The notes under the pieces were generated by a model, which saw only the letters and a list, made by a program, of their open reading frames with translations, ran no database searches and was not told the DNA's origin. Positions 46,701 through 58,262 of a stretch of 60,000 bases of DNA are shown in pieces; the stretch's first letter is position 1, and each line of letters starts with the position of its first letter. Source of the stretch: Antedon mediterranea. Its lineage: Eukaryota; Echinodermata; Crinoidea; Comatulida; Antedonidae. Location of the stretch: the NCBI RefSeq assembly GCF_964355755.1, contig NC_092674.1, positions 20,798,001 to 20,858,000 of the forward strand. The letters run 5' to 3'. Position numbers and translations under genes: made by a program.

Positions 46701-49130
46701 GACGCCACCGGGTTTTGCCATAAAATATGGTCTTTGAACTTTAACTGCAAAGGAACGAGAGTAGTACAAAATATGCTACTATCATTGAGTGTACCTGTAG
46801 ATTTTTGTTTATATTCACTGTGGCCTGACGAGCCGTCAAACCCCCATTTGAAAACCAATTTACAAATCAACATCGTCTCTTTCTAAATTTTCAACTACTT
46901 CTGTAATTTCTTCCTTTCTTTCCTAAACAATTTGAAGTGCAGTATGGTCCAGCAAGCTTTGAAGGGGTAATATTGCCGCATCTTCTTTAACCGTTATATT
47001 GTTTGGGTAGCATTTATGCTTAGCTTCCCGCACGTTGTTATATGGTGGGTAAATATCTGCCTGTTTGCCTTTTGCAGCCAACCTGAGGTATGACTGTTTT
47101 GTCATATCAGTTTCAACTAAAAGTGACAAAGCTTCTTCACTTGTAAACTTGATCAGTTCTGTTTTTTTATCGGATATTAACTTTCTTATTTTAGCTTGTC
47201 TTGATGGTGTTAGCATTGCAAACTTCAGCACATATTTTAAATGTGAATTTTGCCTTATAGACAGACGCCTTGTGATGCAGCATAGAGAAGTTCTTCTGGT
47301 TCTCTGACTACTAATAGCTGCTGTGCTTTTCTTTTTTTAGAGCGTTGCGAGAGAGAGCTCCAGTTCTTAGCCGGACGTCCCATATTTTGTGATAATGTTC
47401 CTGGCAGAGAGTCAGTTCCGTCACTAAACGAAAATGTTTGGTCCAGCCATTCTTTGTTATGGTTCTTGAAATGAACCTTGTGACGGCCATACTTGTACCA
47501 TCTTCTTCGTAAACAATAAAGAAATGCTTTGATATCTTTAGTAGTACACTCCAAAAGTTCTGTTGGTATGTTCTCGTCATTCCTTTACATTGTAATGTAA
47601 ACGCAATTCACGTAAACATACATCGCAGGCTAGTTTAATGTTGGTAATTAAACAAGCCGAATGGACAGCTTCAAAAAGTTGTCTTTTTGATATGGAGGCC
47701 ATGTTACCTGTACCTATACTTATTCTCACACTGGTATCATTCCCTTTTCCAATGCAGACGTGTGGGAATGTTTTCTCTTCGTCAAGTTTGTGCGATTGCG
47801 GTACATCATCAATGTGCGCAACCAAGCATAAACGGCCGAATGCATTATACATTTATTTTAAAACGGCACGCATAGGGACATTTAAATCGCTTCCTACTAT
47901 ATGCAATGTCGCGGATTGTCGCAGCCAAATTTGGTATTAACGTAAAGCTCAAGCTTTGCCCGAAATATTAATGTCAAAATTAGCACGCGAATCGACGCGA
48001 ATCCAAACTATTTTAGTGGTTTTACTTTAAAAATACGGTTTTTGGTATTTTTGGGCTATATTTGGCGACTTTTAACCCCAAAATAAAGCAATGGAAATTT
48101 TATTTTTACTGCCTAATATGGTTAATAACAGACAACAATTTCATGCAGTATGAAATCCATTGCTTTTTTCTAGAAAAAATAACAGCGAATTTATCAAAAC
48201 TGTTGTTTTTGCTCATTTCAAGTGAAATGTCATGGTTTCTTCCAGTTTCCATGGTTACAAGACACTATTAAAATTTACAAAATATAATATTATTAATGAA
48301 TTTATATAATTTAAGATGTCTTCTTCCTAATCCAATATTAAAAAATTTGGATTGCCACATTTACCATTTTGGACTTTTGGCACACTTTGAATTGATTCTG
48401 GCCCACTGTGTGGCGGTGACAATGGCAGATAGGAACTTATGGAGGAATCGAGTCATATAAGTTTGGGACTAAGTAAGTAAATAGAGGTAGTTCAAATGAA
48501 GAGTGTAAAATAAACATTTTGAGGAAAAAGAACTTTAAAGAATTAGAAGACAATGAAATTACAATCAAGCTACTGCGACTGTTTGTGTGTTGTAAAAATT
48601 ACTCCAGTGGTATTGGTCCTGTACAAGGATGAACTGTAATTTGACCAATCATGACGCGATGAATATGAAAACTGCCACTTTTTTTGGTTACCGTTGTGCC
48701 TACGTTGTGTCCAATTGGGAATTAAAAATTGTATTATTTGGAATTACTGTATGCCAAGCACTTTTTCTTTCAGAGGTACTAATAAGATATGAGTGGGTGC
48801 TGTCTGTACTGCATTGAAAGATGGTAAGAAGAGTACTGTAGGTACTGTACTACTACTACATGGGGTACAGTATATAATGGTAAAGAAAAAATGGTTAGCA
48901 AGACTTACGAATCCATTCATTTCTTTGACAGCAATATCTGCATCTGCTGGATTTTCAAATGTAATAAATCCAAATCCTCTGGAAATGTTGGTCTCTTTGT
49001 TCTTAACGATGATAATCTCACCAATCTTGCCGAACTTGGCAAACTTTGCTTGCAATGCTGATTCCAAAGTCTCCATGGACATGCCACCTACAAACACCTT
49101 GCCAGGTCTATCTTTTTCGGCTGGAGGCAT
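37762..49130 (-). CDS. RBMX: RBMX / hnRNP G-like RNA-binding protein, complete coding region
   Basis: Eleven exons join in frame: 48909-49130, 43234-43364, 42553-42944, 42134-42202, 41936-42010, 41539-41595, 40808-40906, 40480-40618, 39867-40033, 38936-39016 and 37762-37946 (538 codons, TAA at 37762-37764). All junctions are GT/AG. Residues 9-86 form one RRM with RNP2 KVFVGG (11-16) and RNP1 RGFGFITF (51-58). An RGG/PRGG-rich stretch follows (about 92-240). The C-terminal half is rich in Arg, Tyr, Pro and Ala with repeated RxPxARxxxY and RDPYA/RDPFA words, ending RGYERY. The RRM-RGG-low-complexity order is that of RBMX/hnRNP G, a nuclear regulator of splicing. Small symmetric phase-1 exons in the tail are suited to alternative inclusion. 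The start has a good context (GAAACCATGC). Confidence 0.88.
39652..39676. repeat. intronic hairpin
   Basis: CAGCTGTACT-GCTGT-AGTACAGCTG, a perfect 10-bp stem in an RBMX-like intron. Confidence 0.8.
41026..41133. repeat. intronic inverted repeat
   Basis: GGAGCTTTTGTTTTCAC at the left and GGAAACAAAAGCTC at the right could pair across about 80 bp. A second pair, CTCGCAGAATCA / TGATTCTGCGAG, lies at 41177 and 41311 in the same intron. Confidence 0.5.
42553..42944 (-). CDS. RBMX: RBMX-like exon 3, RGG-rich
   Basis: A 392-bp exon (phase 2 in, phase 1 out) coding for RGG, PRGG and GGRGGP repeats, then ARANG-type and EYEESYQPAQR sequence. The forward-strand frames here are shadows of this repetitive composition. 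Confidence 0.88.
43430..43582 (+). mobile_element. non-LTR retrotransposon C-terminal fragment
   Basis: The translation contains DICRRLSSRNNDKIISDVLL, then HPKHGLAKQGRPTLTYIDVL, the same C-terminal block seen in the element at 12835-13434. It is a short relic inside the RBMX-like first intron. Confidence 0.7.
44005..47852 (-). pseudogene. Transib-family transposase (RAG1 relative), broken
   Basis: Homologous segments follow one another on the minus strand. The N-terminal part is at 47852-47577. A basic region (RRRWYKYGRHKVHF, GRPAKNW, RSKKRK) is at 47554-47255. A linker at 47231-46923 contains DIYPPYNNVREAKHKCYP. The catalytic core at 46873-45953 contains the first Asp (WGFDGSSGHSEYKQK), the second Asp (TMVDQKV), the CYICGA Cys pair and NDGNTARRAF. 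The end segment at 44269-44005 contains the Glu region (MISEEAQEARNKD). Breaks are a frameshift near 47577, further frame changes, TAG near 46925, a one-base frameshift near 45975 and a 1.6-kb transposon insertion just before the Glu block. It sits in an RBMX-like intron. Termini of the CACWRTG type were not convincingly found. Confidence 0.8.
44270..45898. mobile_element. 5-bp-TSD DNA transposon, uninterrupted copy
   Basis: The ends CTGGGGCGGATCC and GGATCCGCCCCAG are perfect inverted repeats. GTAAT flanks both sides (44265-44269 and 45899-45903). Removing the element and one GTAAT restores the reading frame of the Transib transposase around it. At 1629 bp with no transposase it is non-autonomous. 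It serves as the empty-site reference for the nests at 16717 and 25202. Confidence 0.85.
48909..49130 (-). CDS. RBMX: RBMX-like exon 1 (coding), most of the RRM
   Basis: Seventy-four codons ending at MNGF in phase 0 before GTAAGT. It carries both RNP motifs; the last strand of the RRM (VLDGKPLKVDSA) is on the next exon, 5.5 kb away. Confidence 0.9.
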
Positions 49131-49533
49131 GGTTTCTTTTTAAGCAGCTAAACAAATACTGTATTACCGGTAATATAAATAAATTATGTGTCACCGTCAA
49201 TGGGCAAAATACTGTAGAGTAAAGTACTGTACAGTATGTATCTTATTTATTGATAAAGTTTAAAATTCAGTGCTACTACTAACTAACTGTGATTAGTATT
49301 GTAAGGATACTTTTAATAAAAGGTTTGATTTGATTTAATAATTTAAAAAACAACATTCATGTACCCACTGTACATGAAGTAAATATCCACACCAACACAG
49401 CACAGTTAATCATACTGATAAAATACTAATGTAATACAGATGCATGATTGACCATGCCAATATCAAACTGTTATTACAGTGCACATGTGGTTGACTGCGC
49501 TGTGAGTGATAGGCTGGGATATGACCGGTTGGG

Positions 49534-50304
49534 CCGCCGACAAGTTGAGCCGCCGGTAATTTCTATGAAACGCCCAGTGCGTCTTTTACGACATTTCGCG
49601 TAGTGATAGAGGGGTGTCCTAGTACATAAGTTCATGGTCTCTAGGTTTATTGTGTCATGAAAATAAATAATAATTACATACTACAATTTTGTTGGTTTGA
49701 ACCGCCATAACAACACAGCAAAGGAAAGTAGTCATATTTAATAATTTAATTGTTTTTAATCTTTCAAATTCTTTCAAGTGCAGTGCACTCCATAATATTT
49801 TTCTCGTGTAAAATCATGTTGTCTCTCAGGACTAATAGAGTATTGATACTCTTCGAATGAGGTTAAATAATAATTATTTTTTATCTACTATCTTTTAATA
49901 TCATATTTTATTGAATTTTACAATGTTAATACACAAAATATTTTACTAAAAAACGGTGGTTTTATGCAATTAATTTACCGAAAAATGGAGTAGGCCTAGT
50001 TCATACAACTGCCGCCTAAGGGGGCAACATGTTTACGTCATTTTTGGCTAAAAACGATCATTTTCGGTCATGTTTTAGGCCTTATATTTTGGAATCTACA
50101 AGTCAGATATTCATAATTATTTCTCTTTAATTATAATATTTAATAATATATACTAAAAACCGTGATATATAAACTTTGGAATATACATTGTTATATCTAA
50201 TAATTAATATAAATAGAACTTCTATTAAATAGAAACGAGCACCGGCGAAAGTAAGCATTTGGCGTTTCATAGAAAATAACGTTTTTCTGGCGGCGGCTCA
50301 ACTT
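49534..50304. mobile_element. inverted-repeat element with GTTGAGCCGCCG ends
   Basis: CAAGTTGAGCCGCCG … TTTCTATGAAACGCC at the left is answered by GGCGTTTCATAGAAA … CGGCGGCTCAACTTG at the right. No transposase and no clear target duplication. The interior around 50040-50140 resembles, inverted, the interior of the 44270-45898 element (GCTAAAAACGATCATTTTCG). Confidence 0.7.
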
Positions 50305-50772
50305 GGCCTAATCCGATAGGCTCATCTGTAATTTCAGTAGGCCAAACATACTGTACAGTATATACCTAGGCTAGGCCTAGTACTGTAGTCTAGTAGTAAA
50401 ACGAAATTTCATAAATAAAATACAGTACTGTACCAAATAGAACAAGGCCTACATGGACTGGTGGTACGGGGTGGTACGCCGCCGGGTCGGAAAGCATCAC
50501 ACACGCATCATGCCTACTAGCCTAGTAGGCTCGGCGTGGGCATGCCTTCGCTGTTAATACCAAGTTTTCAAGAAATATCGTGGATTATATATTGGAACTA
50601 CCTTAAAAAAGACTACAAATTTGACACCGTTTAATGTATAAATTAATAGTTTACCTATTATCAGCAAATGCACTTCTAATATCAGTCTTTAAGTTATAAT
50701 TTAGTAAGCCATATAATACTTGAAATAACCACTTCCAAAAAACAAAAGGTTAAAGAAAGACGCAAGCAGAGG

Positions 50773-52419
50773 CAGCGTTGCCAGCGATAAAATTTAAATT
50801 ATGCCGTATCCTGTCTCAAATAATGCCAGATTGGGAAAAATAATGCCAGATCCCCAAAATGTGGCCCTAAACAGCGCCACCAACGGTTGTATGTCTAATA
50901 AACGTTTGTAAAACCCCAACTGACACAAAATAGGGCCTAAAATTGTATCCCCATGTCATACAAAATTTATATTTTTAGTTTTGTGAGTAATAACTAATAA
51001 TTCTAAATATCTGGGGTGCGAAAATGGTAATTGCAAATGACACCAACACCAACCCCCACCCCCCTCCCCCCCAAAAAAAACCTGTTACAGCCATGGAAAT
51101 TTATAATTTTTGAGCTGAAATATGAGAGCTGCTCGATGGCCGGGATCTTTGCACTTAATTTCAAATATGAAAGGATCTTAGCCCACCATAATTAGAAAAT
51201 GGCAATTATAATTTAAAATAGGAAATAAAAAAAATTATTTTGAGTGTCTCCAGGACCTCAGCCCCACCATGGTTGATAAGAAAATTTGGAAAAATACAGC
51301 TACTCGATGGCCGGAAATGGCACTTAATTTAAAATATGAAATAAAAATATATTTATTAGTGTCTCCATGATCTTAGCCCACCATAGTTCGAAAATGGCAA
51401 TTATAATTTAAAATAGGAAATCAAAATATATATTAATTGTGTCTCCAGGACCTCAGCCCCAACCATGGTGGGGCTGAGGTAAGAAAATTTGAAAAATATA
51501 GAGCTGCTCAATGGCCGGAAATGGCACTTAATTTCAAATATAAAATAAAAATATATTTATTAGTACCTCCAGGATCTTAGCCCATGATAGTTTTGAAAGT
51601 GCCAATTATAATTTAAAATAGGAAATAAAAATATATATTAAGTGTTTCCAGGACCTCAGCCCCACCATGGTTGGGGCTGAGGTAAAACAAATTGGAAAAA
51701 TAGAGCTGCTAGATGGCCGGAAATTGCACTTAATTTTAAATAACAATGTATAAGAGTCCCTAGGACCTCGCCCCATCATGGTCACTGAGAGGTGAAGAAA
51801 ATTTGGAAATATAGGGTTGCTACGACGATGCAAATGGAACATAATTTGAAATATGGAAAACAAATTCTCTAGAAGAAATTCTTTTTAAAATTAGAGCTTC
51901 TAGTTATCGGAAATTGCCATTTTAAGGGTTGGGGTAGGGGTGTGGCCGCTTATAATTATGAACTGAAAAAACAAAACCCCTTTCATAATGTTTTCGTTCA
52001 ATTGTCTCTATATCTGGGGATCCAATAACCTGCATGGTCTCTGAAATAGAGCAACATAATTGGCCAATAGCTAGCCTCTTCGGATTTGTTGTGCTGCCTA
52101 TATCGCACACACGGTAGTTTTTGAGCAGCCTTCCTATCCGAAGAGTCGATTAAGTCCGAAACGAAATGATGGAAGAACTATTGTACGGAAAACCCGAACA
52201 GATCTGTTTTGTATGATATGATATTGTGTAAGGTGATATGTATTAACAAAATATTTTATTTTTGTTCTGTGGTATTATTATTTTTTTGGTTGTTCAAAAA
52301 ACACTAAATTATGCCAGATTATGCTAAAAACGGCTAAATAATGCCGCGGCATTATGCCAGATGCCGTGGGCCTCCAAATAATGCCAAAAAGCATAATAAT
52401 GCCAGAAATGGCAACTATG
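50773..52419. mobile_element. non-autonomous hAT element with internal tandem repeats
   Basis: Ends CAGCGTTGCCA and CATAGTTGCCA (right end on the minus strand) are flanked by exact 8-bp repeats AGCAGAGG (50765-50772 and 52420-52427). The interior has units of about 200 bp, each with a palindromic CCTCAGCCCC…GGGGCTGAGG block and ATGGCCGGAAATGGCACTTA, then AATAATGCCAGA words near the right end. Confidence 0.85.
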
Positions 52420-52839
52420 AGCAGAGGGAATAATAGAGCACCGCGTTTCGGTACTTTACAAAACATGAAACATACGGTCTAAAATGAAGTAGAAAAAATA
52501 TGAAATATAGGGCCTAGTCTAGTAGTATAGTAATTAATATCATTTGTGGTGCTTTATTATTATTTACTGAATGTTGAAAACACGTATTTTTAACCAAATA
52601 TAAAAATCACAAAATAAGCAGTATATTAACTAGATTGATGTATTGCTTATAATATCATTCAAGTTCATAATTAATTGTTTTTGTAATGTAGTTACATTGC
52701 GCCCTCTATCATCTTTACATTTTTTGTGTGTTGAGTGTTTTAATTTTAATATCTATGGTGTTTTTCACGCTGTTGCTTTAGCCAGCTACGTCCCAAGAAG
52801 ACTACTCATTTCAGAAGCTATAAGCAAGCAGCAGTTATA

Positions 52840-53700
52840 ATAGAGAGAAATGGTGAACCGCGATGACGTCACTCAAATTTCACCGAGTGGGTATAGATTG
52901 TAAACAAACCATTTCGCCACATGTTTTTGTATGGGAAATTCCGATGGGTTGAGTTAAAAAGGTAGTTAGAAAAGAACGTTTAAAACACACATAATAGCAG
53001 TATCTTTTTTTTTTGCAACACTCTTAACAATTTTAATGTTATATGGGCAAATCTTAACATATTTTATTTCAATTTGGATTGAATTAAGACGCGTTTTTGT
53101 TATATACTGGACCCAGCTCTAGGCCCTAGATAGTTTCGCTGATGCTGTGTTGACCTCGAGTAGGCCTACTCGAGCAGGCCTACTCGAGCGAGCCTAGCAC
53201 GGATTATCGGTTATTATAATAATAATAATAATATTGGAAATTCTTTATTGCATACTGTACTACTACTACTTTAGCTAGGGTGCTGCTAGGCCTCTCCTAT
53301 CTAGGTAGTAAGACTAAATAGAGCATCTCTAGTAGACGTAGCCCTAGCATTTAGTTTCAGCTTGACAACTGCCATTTTGTTATGTGGCTAGTAGTGATGC
53401 TTCCTGCCGGGGGGCTACCGCCAGTAATGAATACTTGATAAGACCATTCTACTATAATACTATAGGCCTAGTCTAATGTAGACCTACAGATAGATATGAG
53501 ATATTTTTAGGAATATGATTGTGAATGATGGATGACTAAATACACAAATAGTAAAAGAATTATGAGCGTTACAGCAACAACATTGGTTAGACGACGCCAT
53601 GATTCACGTGTATAAACATAGGAAATGTGCCGCCCTCAACGGTTTGCTATGATTTTATACCCACTCGGATTTTAGACGTCGGTTCGCCATTTCTCTCTAT
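52840..53700. mobile_element. inverted-repeat element with ATAGAGAGAAATGG ends
   Basis: ATAGAGAGAAATGGTGAACCG at the left matches CGGTTCGCCATTTCTCTCTAT at the right, and a second block (ACCGAGTGGGTATA / TATACCCACTCGG) follows inside. About 860 bp, no coding capacity. It contains the palindrome at 53155. Confidence 0.65.
53155..53174. repeat. 20-bp perfect palindrome
   Basis: CTCGAGTAGGCCTACTCGAG, followed at once by a partial repeat CAGGCCTACTCGAG (53175-53188). Confidence 0.95.
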
Positions 53701-53701
53701 T

Positions 53702-54238
53702 CTAGACGAGAGGCAAACGTTTTTGATAATTTTTAAAATAGAACGAGTCATGCTAAAATTACAAACCCGAAAGCACGTCTGGGAGAAGAGAGTGAACCAA
53801 TTTGCACAGTATTATATAGACTGCACAGTAATCTGTAAAATCTTACCTAGGCCAGTATTATAATAATTCACTGTCAAATAACCAAAGCATGTATTTCTGG
53901 TATTTACAATGAGTCCCATTTAACTGTCAAGACATTGAATTATTATCAAAACAGTCCCGATAAGATTAATAGTAAAGTTTTTGTTTGTAATAGGATATAC
54001 AGTTCACACTTGAAGCATCTAATAAATGTTGAATTATTATCTCTTGATGAAGTGACACCCAGACTTGATCTTAGCAATAAAATAAACTAAAGTGACTGAA
54101 ATTGAGTCTGTTTAGTATAATAAAGTAATATTAGTTAGGCATCATTTTTATTTGAATTATTTAATTAAGCACATCATCTTTTACAGATTCAGTATTTTTT
54201 ATTTTTCAATTTCAATTTCAGGTAAATAATTGTTTACT
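53702..54238. other. AT-rich DNA without recognised features
   Basis: I see no gene, repeat structure or inverted ends here. Confidence 0.5.
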
Positions 54239-54798
54239 TAAAGATGTATTGTTCCTTTGACTAATTCCAAAAAAAATATAAAAAAAAGATTTCGAAAAAA
54301 AGTGGGTCATTTTGAAGTATCATAATAGTTATTAACTTTCACCAAAAATCAGTCGAAAAAAAAAATCATTTAACTGAAATACTGACGTACAGTATTTTGG
54401 TTTAAAAATTAACTTTGACTGGAAGTCAAAGTTTTCGATCAAAACATATCTCATAACGCAACGTGCTTGATTTGGCTACTCTGTATGCATAATCATAAAA
54501 CTTCCTCGCGATCTGTGTGAGAACACCTTCTCAACCGTGACGAGTTGTAAACAATCCTAATAGCATCATGCATAATGCATAATACTCATGGTTTGAAATC
54601 TTTGTTTACTTTCGCTCCTGACGATTTTCCTGACGAAATGTCAAATTAATTTACCTGTTAATTACGTAAACTTGTTGTTTTTGGCTCGAATTTTCAACTT
54701 AAAGTGAATAACTTTAATATTACTTTGATATGACCAATTTAAATTTAGAATATTTTGATTTTCATTTGTTTGTGTTTCAAGGGACAATACATCTTTAA
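54239..54798. mobile_element. TA-flanked MITE
   Basis: Inverted ends TAAAGATGTATTGT and ACAATACATCTTTA, with TA at both outer edges as in Tc1/mariner-type MITEs. About 560 bp, non-coding. A further lone right-type end (GGGACAATATATCTTTTAA) lies at about 54858-54877. Confidence 0.65.
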
Positions 54799-55376
54799 CG
54801 TGAATAATTATTATGTGACAATAAAATGACAAATTTGAAATAACAAATATTTTTCAGGGGGACAATATATCTTTTAAACTGTTACGTCAACAAACGAGCA
54901 GCGTTTTCTGTAAGAAATATTTCTTGTTTAAGGCCTATAGTATTTCCATTGTAATTCTTAAAGTTGTTATAATGTCTTATAGTTAATTTTTTAAAGGTTA
55001 TTTATCAATACATATAAAATATAATTAAAAAAAACAAGGAAAATAGAAAAAAAAAATGTTTTTTATTGTAGAAAAAGGAATCTATAATTCATGTTGTTGA
55101 AGAAACAACTTTCTGACAGTAAGTTACAGTGGGAGTCTTATAATGTAAACTGTATTATATTTCTGTATAACAATTTGCATTGTATATATAATTATTTTAT
55201 TTATAATTTTTTCTCCATTGCTATACAATCTACTAATCTGTGAATTAGCCAAACTTTTATGGCGCCTTACAATGGTATCTTCCTCATGGGTATTTGTTTG
55301 GCTGCCCGAATTTAATCAACACAAAATGGTACAAAGTACGGCTAACAACAGCATCACGCTTAACCCATTCCAAATG

Positions 55377-56185
55377 AAAAAGCTCGCGTTTTTAGTCGCG
55401 TGGAAGCGACTCTATAGTTCACTATGTCGGTCGGTCGGTCTGTCTGTCTGTCTGTCGGTCTGTCTGTCTGTCTGTCGGTCCGGTATCACTATGCGTTTTA
55501 TCGCTTTCTGACCTTATCTTGATATCAGTTTAATCTAGCTAGGTCAATTTTTCACAGTATATTCCTTATGGCCAGGAATCAATGTGGTTATGTTTTCACG
55601 GTGCGCAATAAAAAATTACGCGGTCTACGCACGATTTAACGAAATCACGTTTGTAATCATATCTTCACAACCATGAATCACAATTAAATAAAATTTGGTA
55701 CTCATAAATTTCAGGGCATAAATCATCATATGGCAATACAATTACGTGCGTAGCGCATGTAACGCATGCGTACGCGCGCTTAAAATTTTCAAAATTTATT
55801 TTCGATGAAATAAGAGTACATTTCAGGCAATTTTAAGCGTTTACAAAATTGCCATGAGTGCGCATATTTTTGCGCGCGCACTGCGCGTTAAATGTTATTG
55901 CGCACTCTTTTTGCCCGATTTCTGTTTTCTTGACTTACTTTTCAACTCGAAATTACGTTATACGAGCACGTCGAAAGTGACAGGCTACGCACGTGTAAAT
56001 AAAAAAAAATAAATGTTTTTAAACATTTCAACATTTTTAAACATGTTCAGTAATTTCGGTCAGTATAGTTCACTATGTCGGTCGGTCGGTCTCTCTGTCT
56101 GTCGGTCTGTCGGTCTGTCTGTCGGTACGGTATCACTATGCATTGTAGCACGCGACTTAATGGCTGTTGGCCTTGTTCTATTTTA
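55377..56185. mobile_element. repeat element bearing two GTCGGTCTG tracts
   Basis: AGTTCACTATGTCGGTCGG followed by TCTG/TCGG repeats and CGGTATCACTATGC occurs twice in direct orientation (about 55415-55498 and 56066-56142). The left end has an inverted repeat AGTCGC…GCGACT, and ACGCGACT lies near the right end. The GC-alternating interior (GCGTACGCGCGC, GCGCGCGCACTGCGCG) resembles that of the Helentron-like insertion at 23476. No protein coded. Confidence 0.5.
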
Positions 56186-56800
56186 TAGCTTGCAATAAAT
56201 ATTCATTTCATTAGTGTAAAATTACTTCCGTTTAATATACTGACAAGCCGCTTCAGTGCCCGAATGGCGGCTGGATAAAATAAAAGCTGTTACGAAACAT
56301 ATTTATACGAGAGATGATGGAACGGTAACGTCTACCACTATGTAACACCTTTAGGCGCGCCTATGCATTAGAATTATATATTTGAACTTCCTTGCACACA
56401 GAACAAAAACATTTTGAGAAAAAGAGATAATTCTCATAAAATAGAAACATGATTCAAAATAACAAAACGTTCCTTTCAAGTGTAGTGGCCATTAAAGTAT
56501 TTTAAATTACACATTTTTGTTACAAATTATATATCGTAAAATCTCGAAAATATGCCCATGGGAATTGGGGCTTCTTTTCGAGATGAATGCTGTACATTTT
56601 GTGAATTGCTACTAGACAAATATGATTGTTTTAAACATTCTCCATCATGCCAATTTTACATATTTACCATTTTAATCTCCTTACTATGTGTTTGTATTAT
56701 TTGAGATTCATAATCTATAATATTTATAAAGATTGATTGATTTCGAAATGGCCTTATCTCGGGAGTTTTTTAGCAAGCCAAAAAAAAAAAAAAAAAAAAA

Positions 56801-58262
56801 TTGTATTTTTAGTTTTGTGAGTAATAACTAATACTTCTAAAAATATCTGGGGTGCGAAAATGGTAATTGCAAATGACACAAACACCAACCCACGAACCCT
56901 TCTCCCCCCCCCCAAAAAAAAAAACCTGTTACAGCCATGGAAATTTAGAATTTTTGAGCTGAAATATGAGAGCTGCTCGATCTTTGCACTTAATTTCAAA
57001 TATGAAAGGATCTTAGCCCACCATAATTAGAAAATGGCAATTATAATTTAAAATAGGAAATAAATATATATTAAGTGTCTCCAGGACCTCAGCCCCACCA
57101 TGGTTGGGACTGAGGTACACAAATTTGGAAAATAGAGCTGCTCGATGGCCGGAAATGGCACTTAATTTCAGATATGAAATAAAAATATATTTATTAGTAC
57201 CTCCAGGATCTTAGCCCACCATAGTTCAAAAATGGCAATTATAATTTAAAATAGGAAATAAAAATATATATTAAGTGTCTCCAGGACCTCAGCTCCACCA
57301 TGGCTGGTGCTGAGGTAAGAACATTTGGAAAAATAGAGCTGCTCATTGGGCGGAAATGGCACTTAATTTCAAATATGAAATAAAAATATATTTATTAGTA
57401 CCTCCAGGATCTTAGCCCATCATAGTTTTGAAAATGGCAATTATAATTTAAAATAGGAAATAAAAATATATATTAAGTGTCTCCATGACCTCAGCCCCAC
57501 CATGGTTGGGGCTGAGGTTAAAAAAAATGGAAAAATAGAGCTGCTCGATGGGCGGAAATGGCACTTAATTTTAAATAAAAATTACCTCGCCCACATGGTC
57601 ACTACTGTGGCTGAGAGGTGAAGAACATTTGGAAAAATAGGGTTGCTACGACGATGCAAATGGAACATAATTTGAAATATGGAAAACAAATTCTCCTAGA
57701 AGAAATTCTTTTTAAAATTAGAGCTTCTAATTAGTTACTGGAAATTGCCATTTCAAGGGTTGGGGTAGGAGTGCGGCCACTTATAATTATGAACTGAATC
57801 AACAAAACCCCTTTCATAATGTTTTCGTTCAATTGTCTCTATATCTAGGGATCCAATAACCTGCATGGTCTCTGAAATAGAGCAACATAATTAGTCAATA
57901 GCTAGCCTCTTCGGATTTGTTGTGCTGCCTATATCGCACACACGGTAGTTTTCGAGCAGCCTTCCTATCCGAAGAGTCGATTAAGTCCGAAACAAAAGGA
58001 TGGAATAACTATTGTACGGAAAACCCGAACAGATCTGTTTTGTACGATATGATATTGTGTAAGGTGATATGCATTAAATTGCAAGATTAAACAAAATATT
58101 TTATTTTTGTTCTGTGGTATATTATTTTTTTGGTTGTTCAAAAACACAAAATTATGCCAGATTATGCTAAAAACGGCTAAATAATGCCGCGGCATTATGC
58201 CAGATGCCGTGGGCCTCTAAATAATGCCAAAAAGCATAATAATGCCAGAAATGGCAACTATG
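56801..58262. mobile_element. second copy of the 50773 hAT element, left end truncated
   Basis: It matches 50960-52419 closely, including the tandem CCTCAGCCCCACCATGG units and the GGCAACTATG right end, but its left end stops at a run of 20 A. At its right edge it abuts the Harbinger-like fragment, which it appears to have entered. Confidence 0.8.

Noticed and set aside
43827-48411. CACTGTG words at 43827 and 48405 as Transib ends
   Set aside because: Both fit the CACWRTG rule, but the adjoining bases do not form an inverted repeat and the flanking 5-mers (CCATA, TGGCG) do not match.
51606-52466. Minus-strand frames within the hAT element
   Set aside because: They fall on its internal tandem repeats and inverted end and show no protein character.
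55218-56198. Forward frames with SVGLSVCLSVC repeats
   Set aside because: Translation of a GTCGGTCTG microsatellite in a repeat element.
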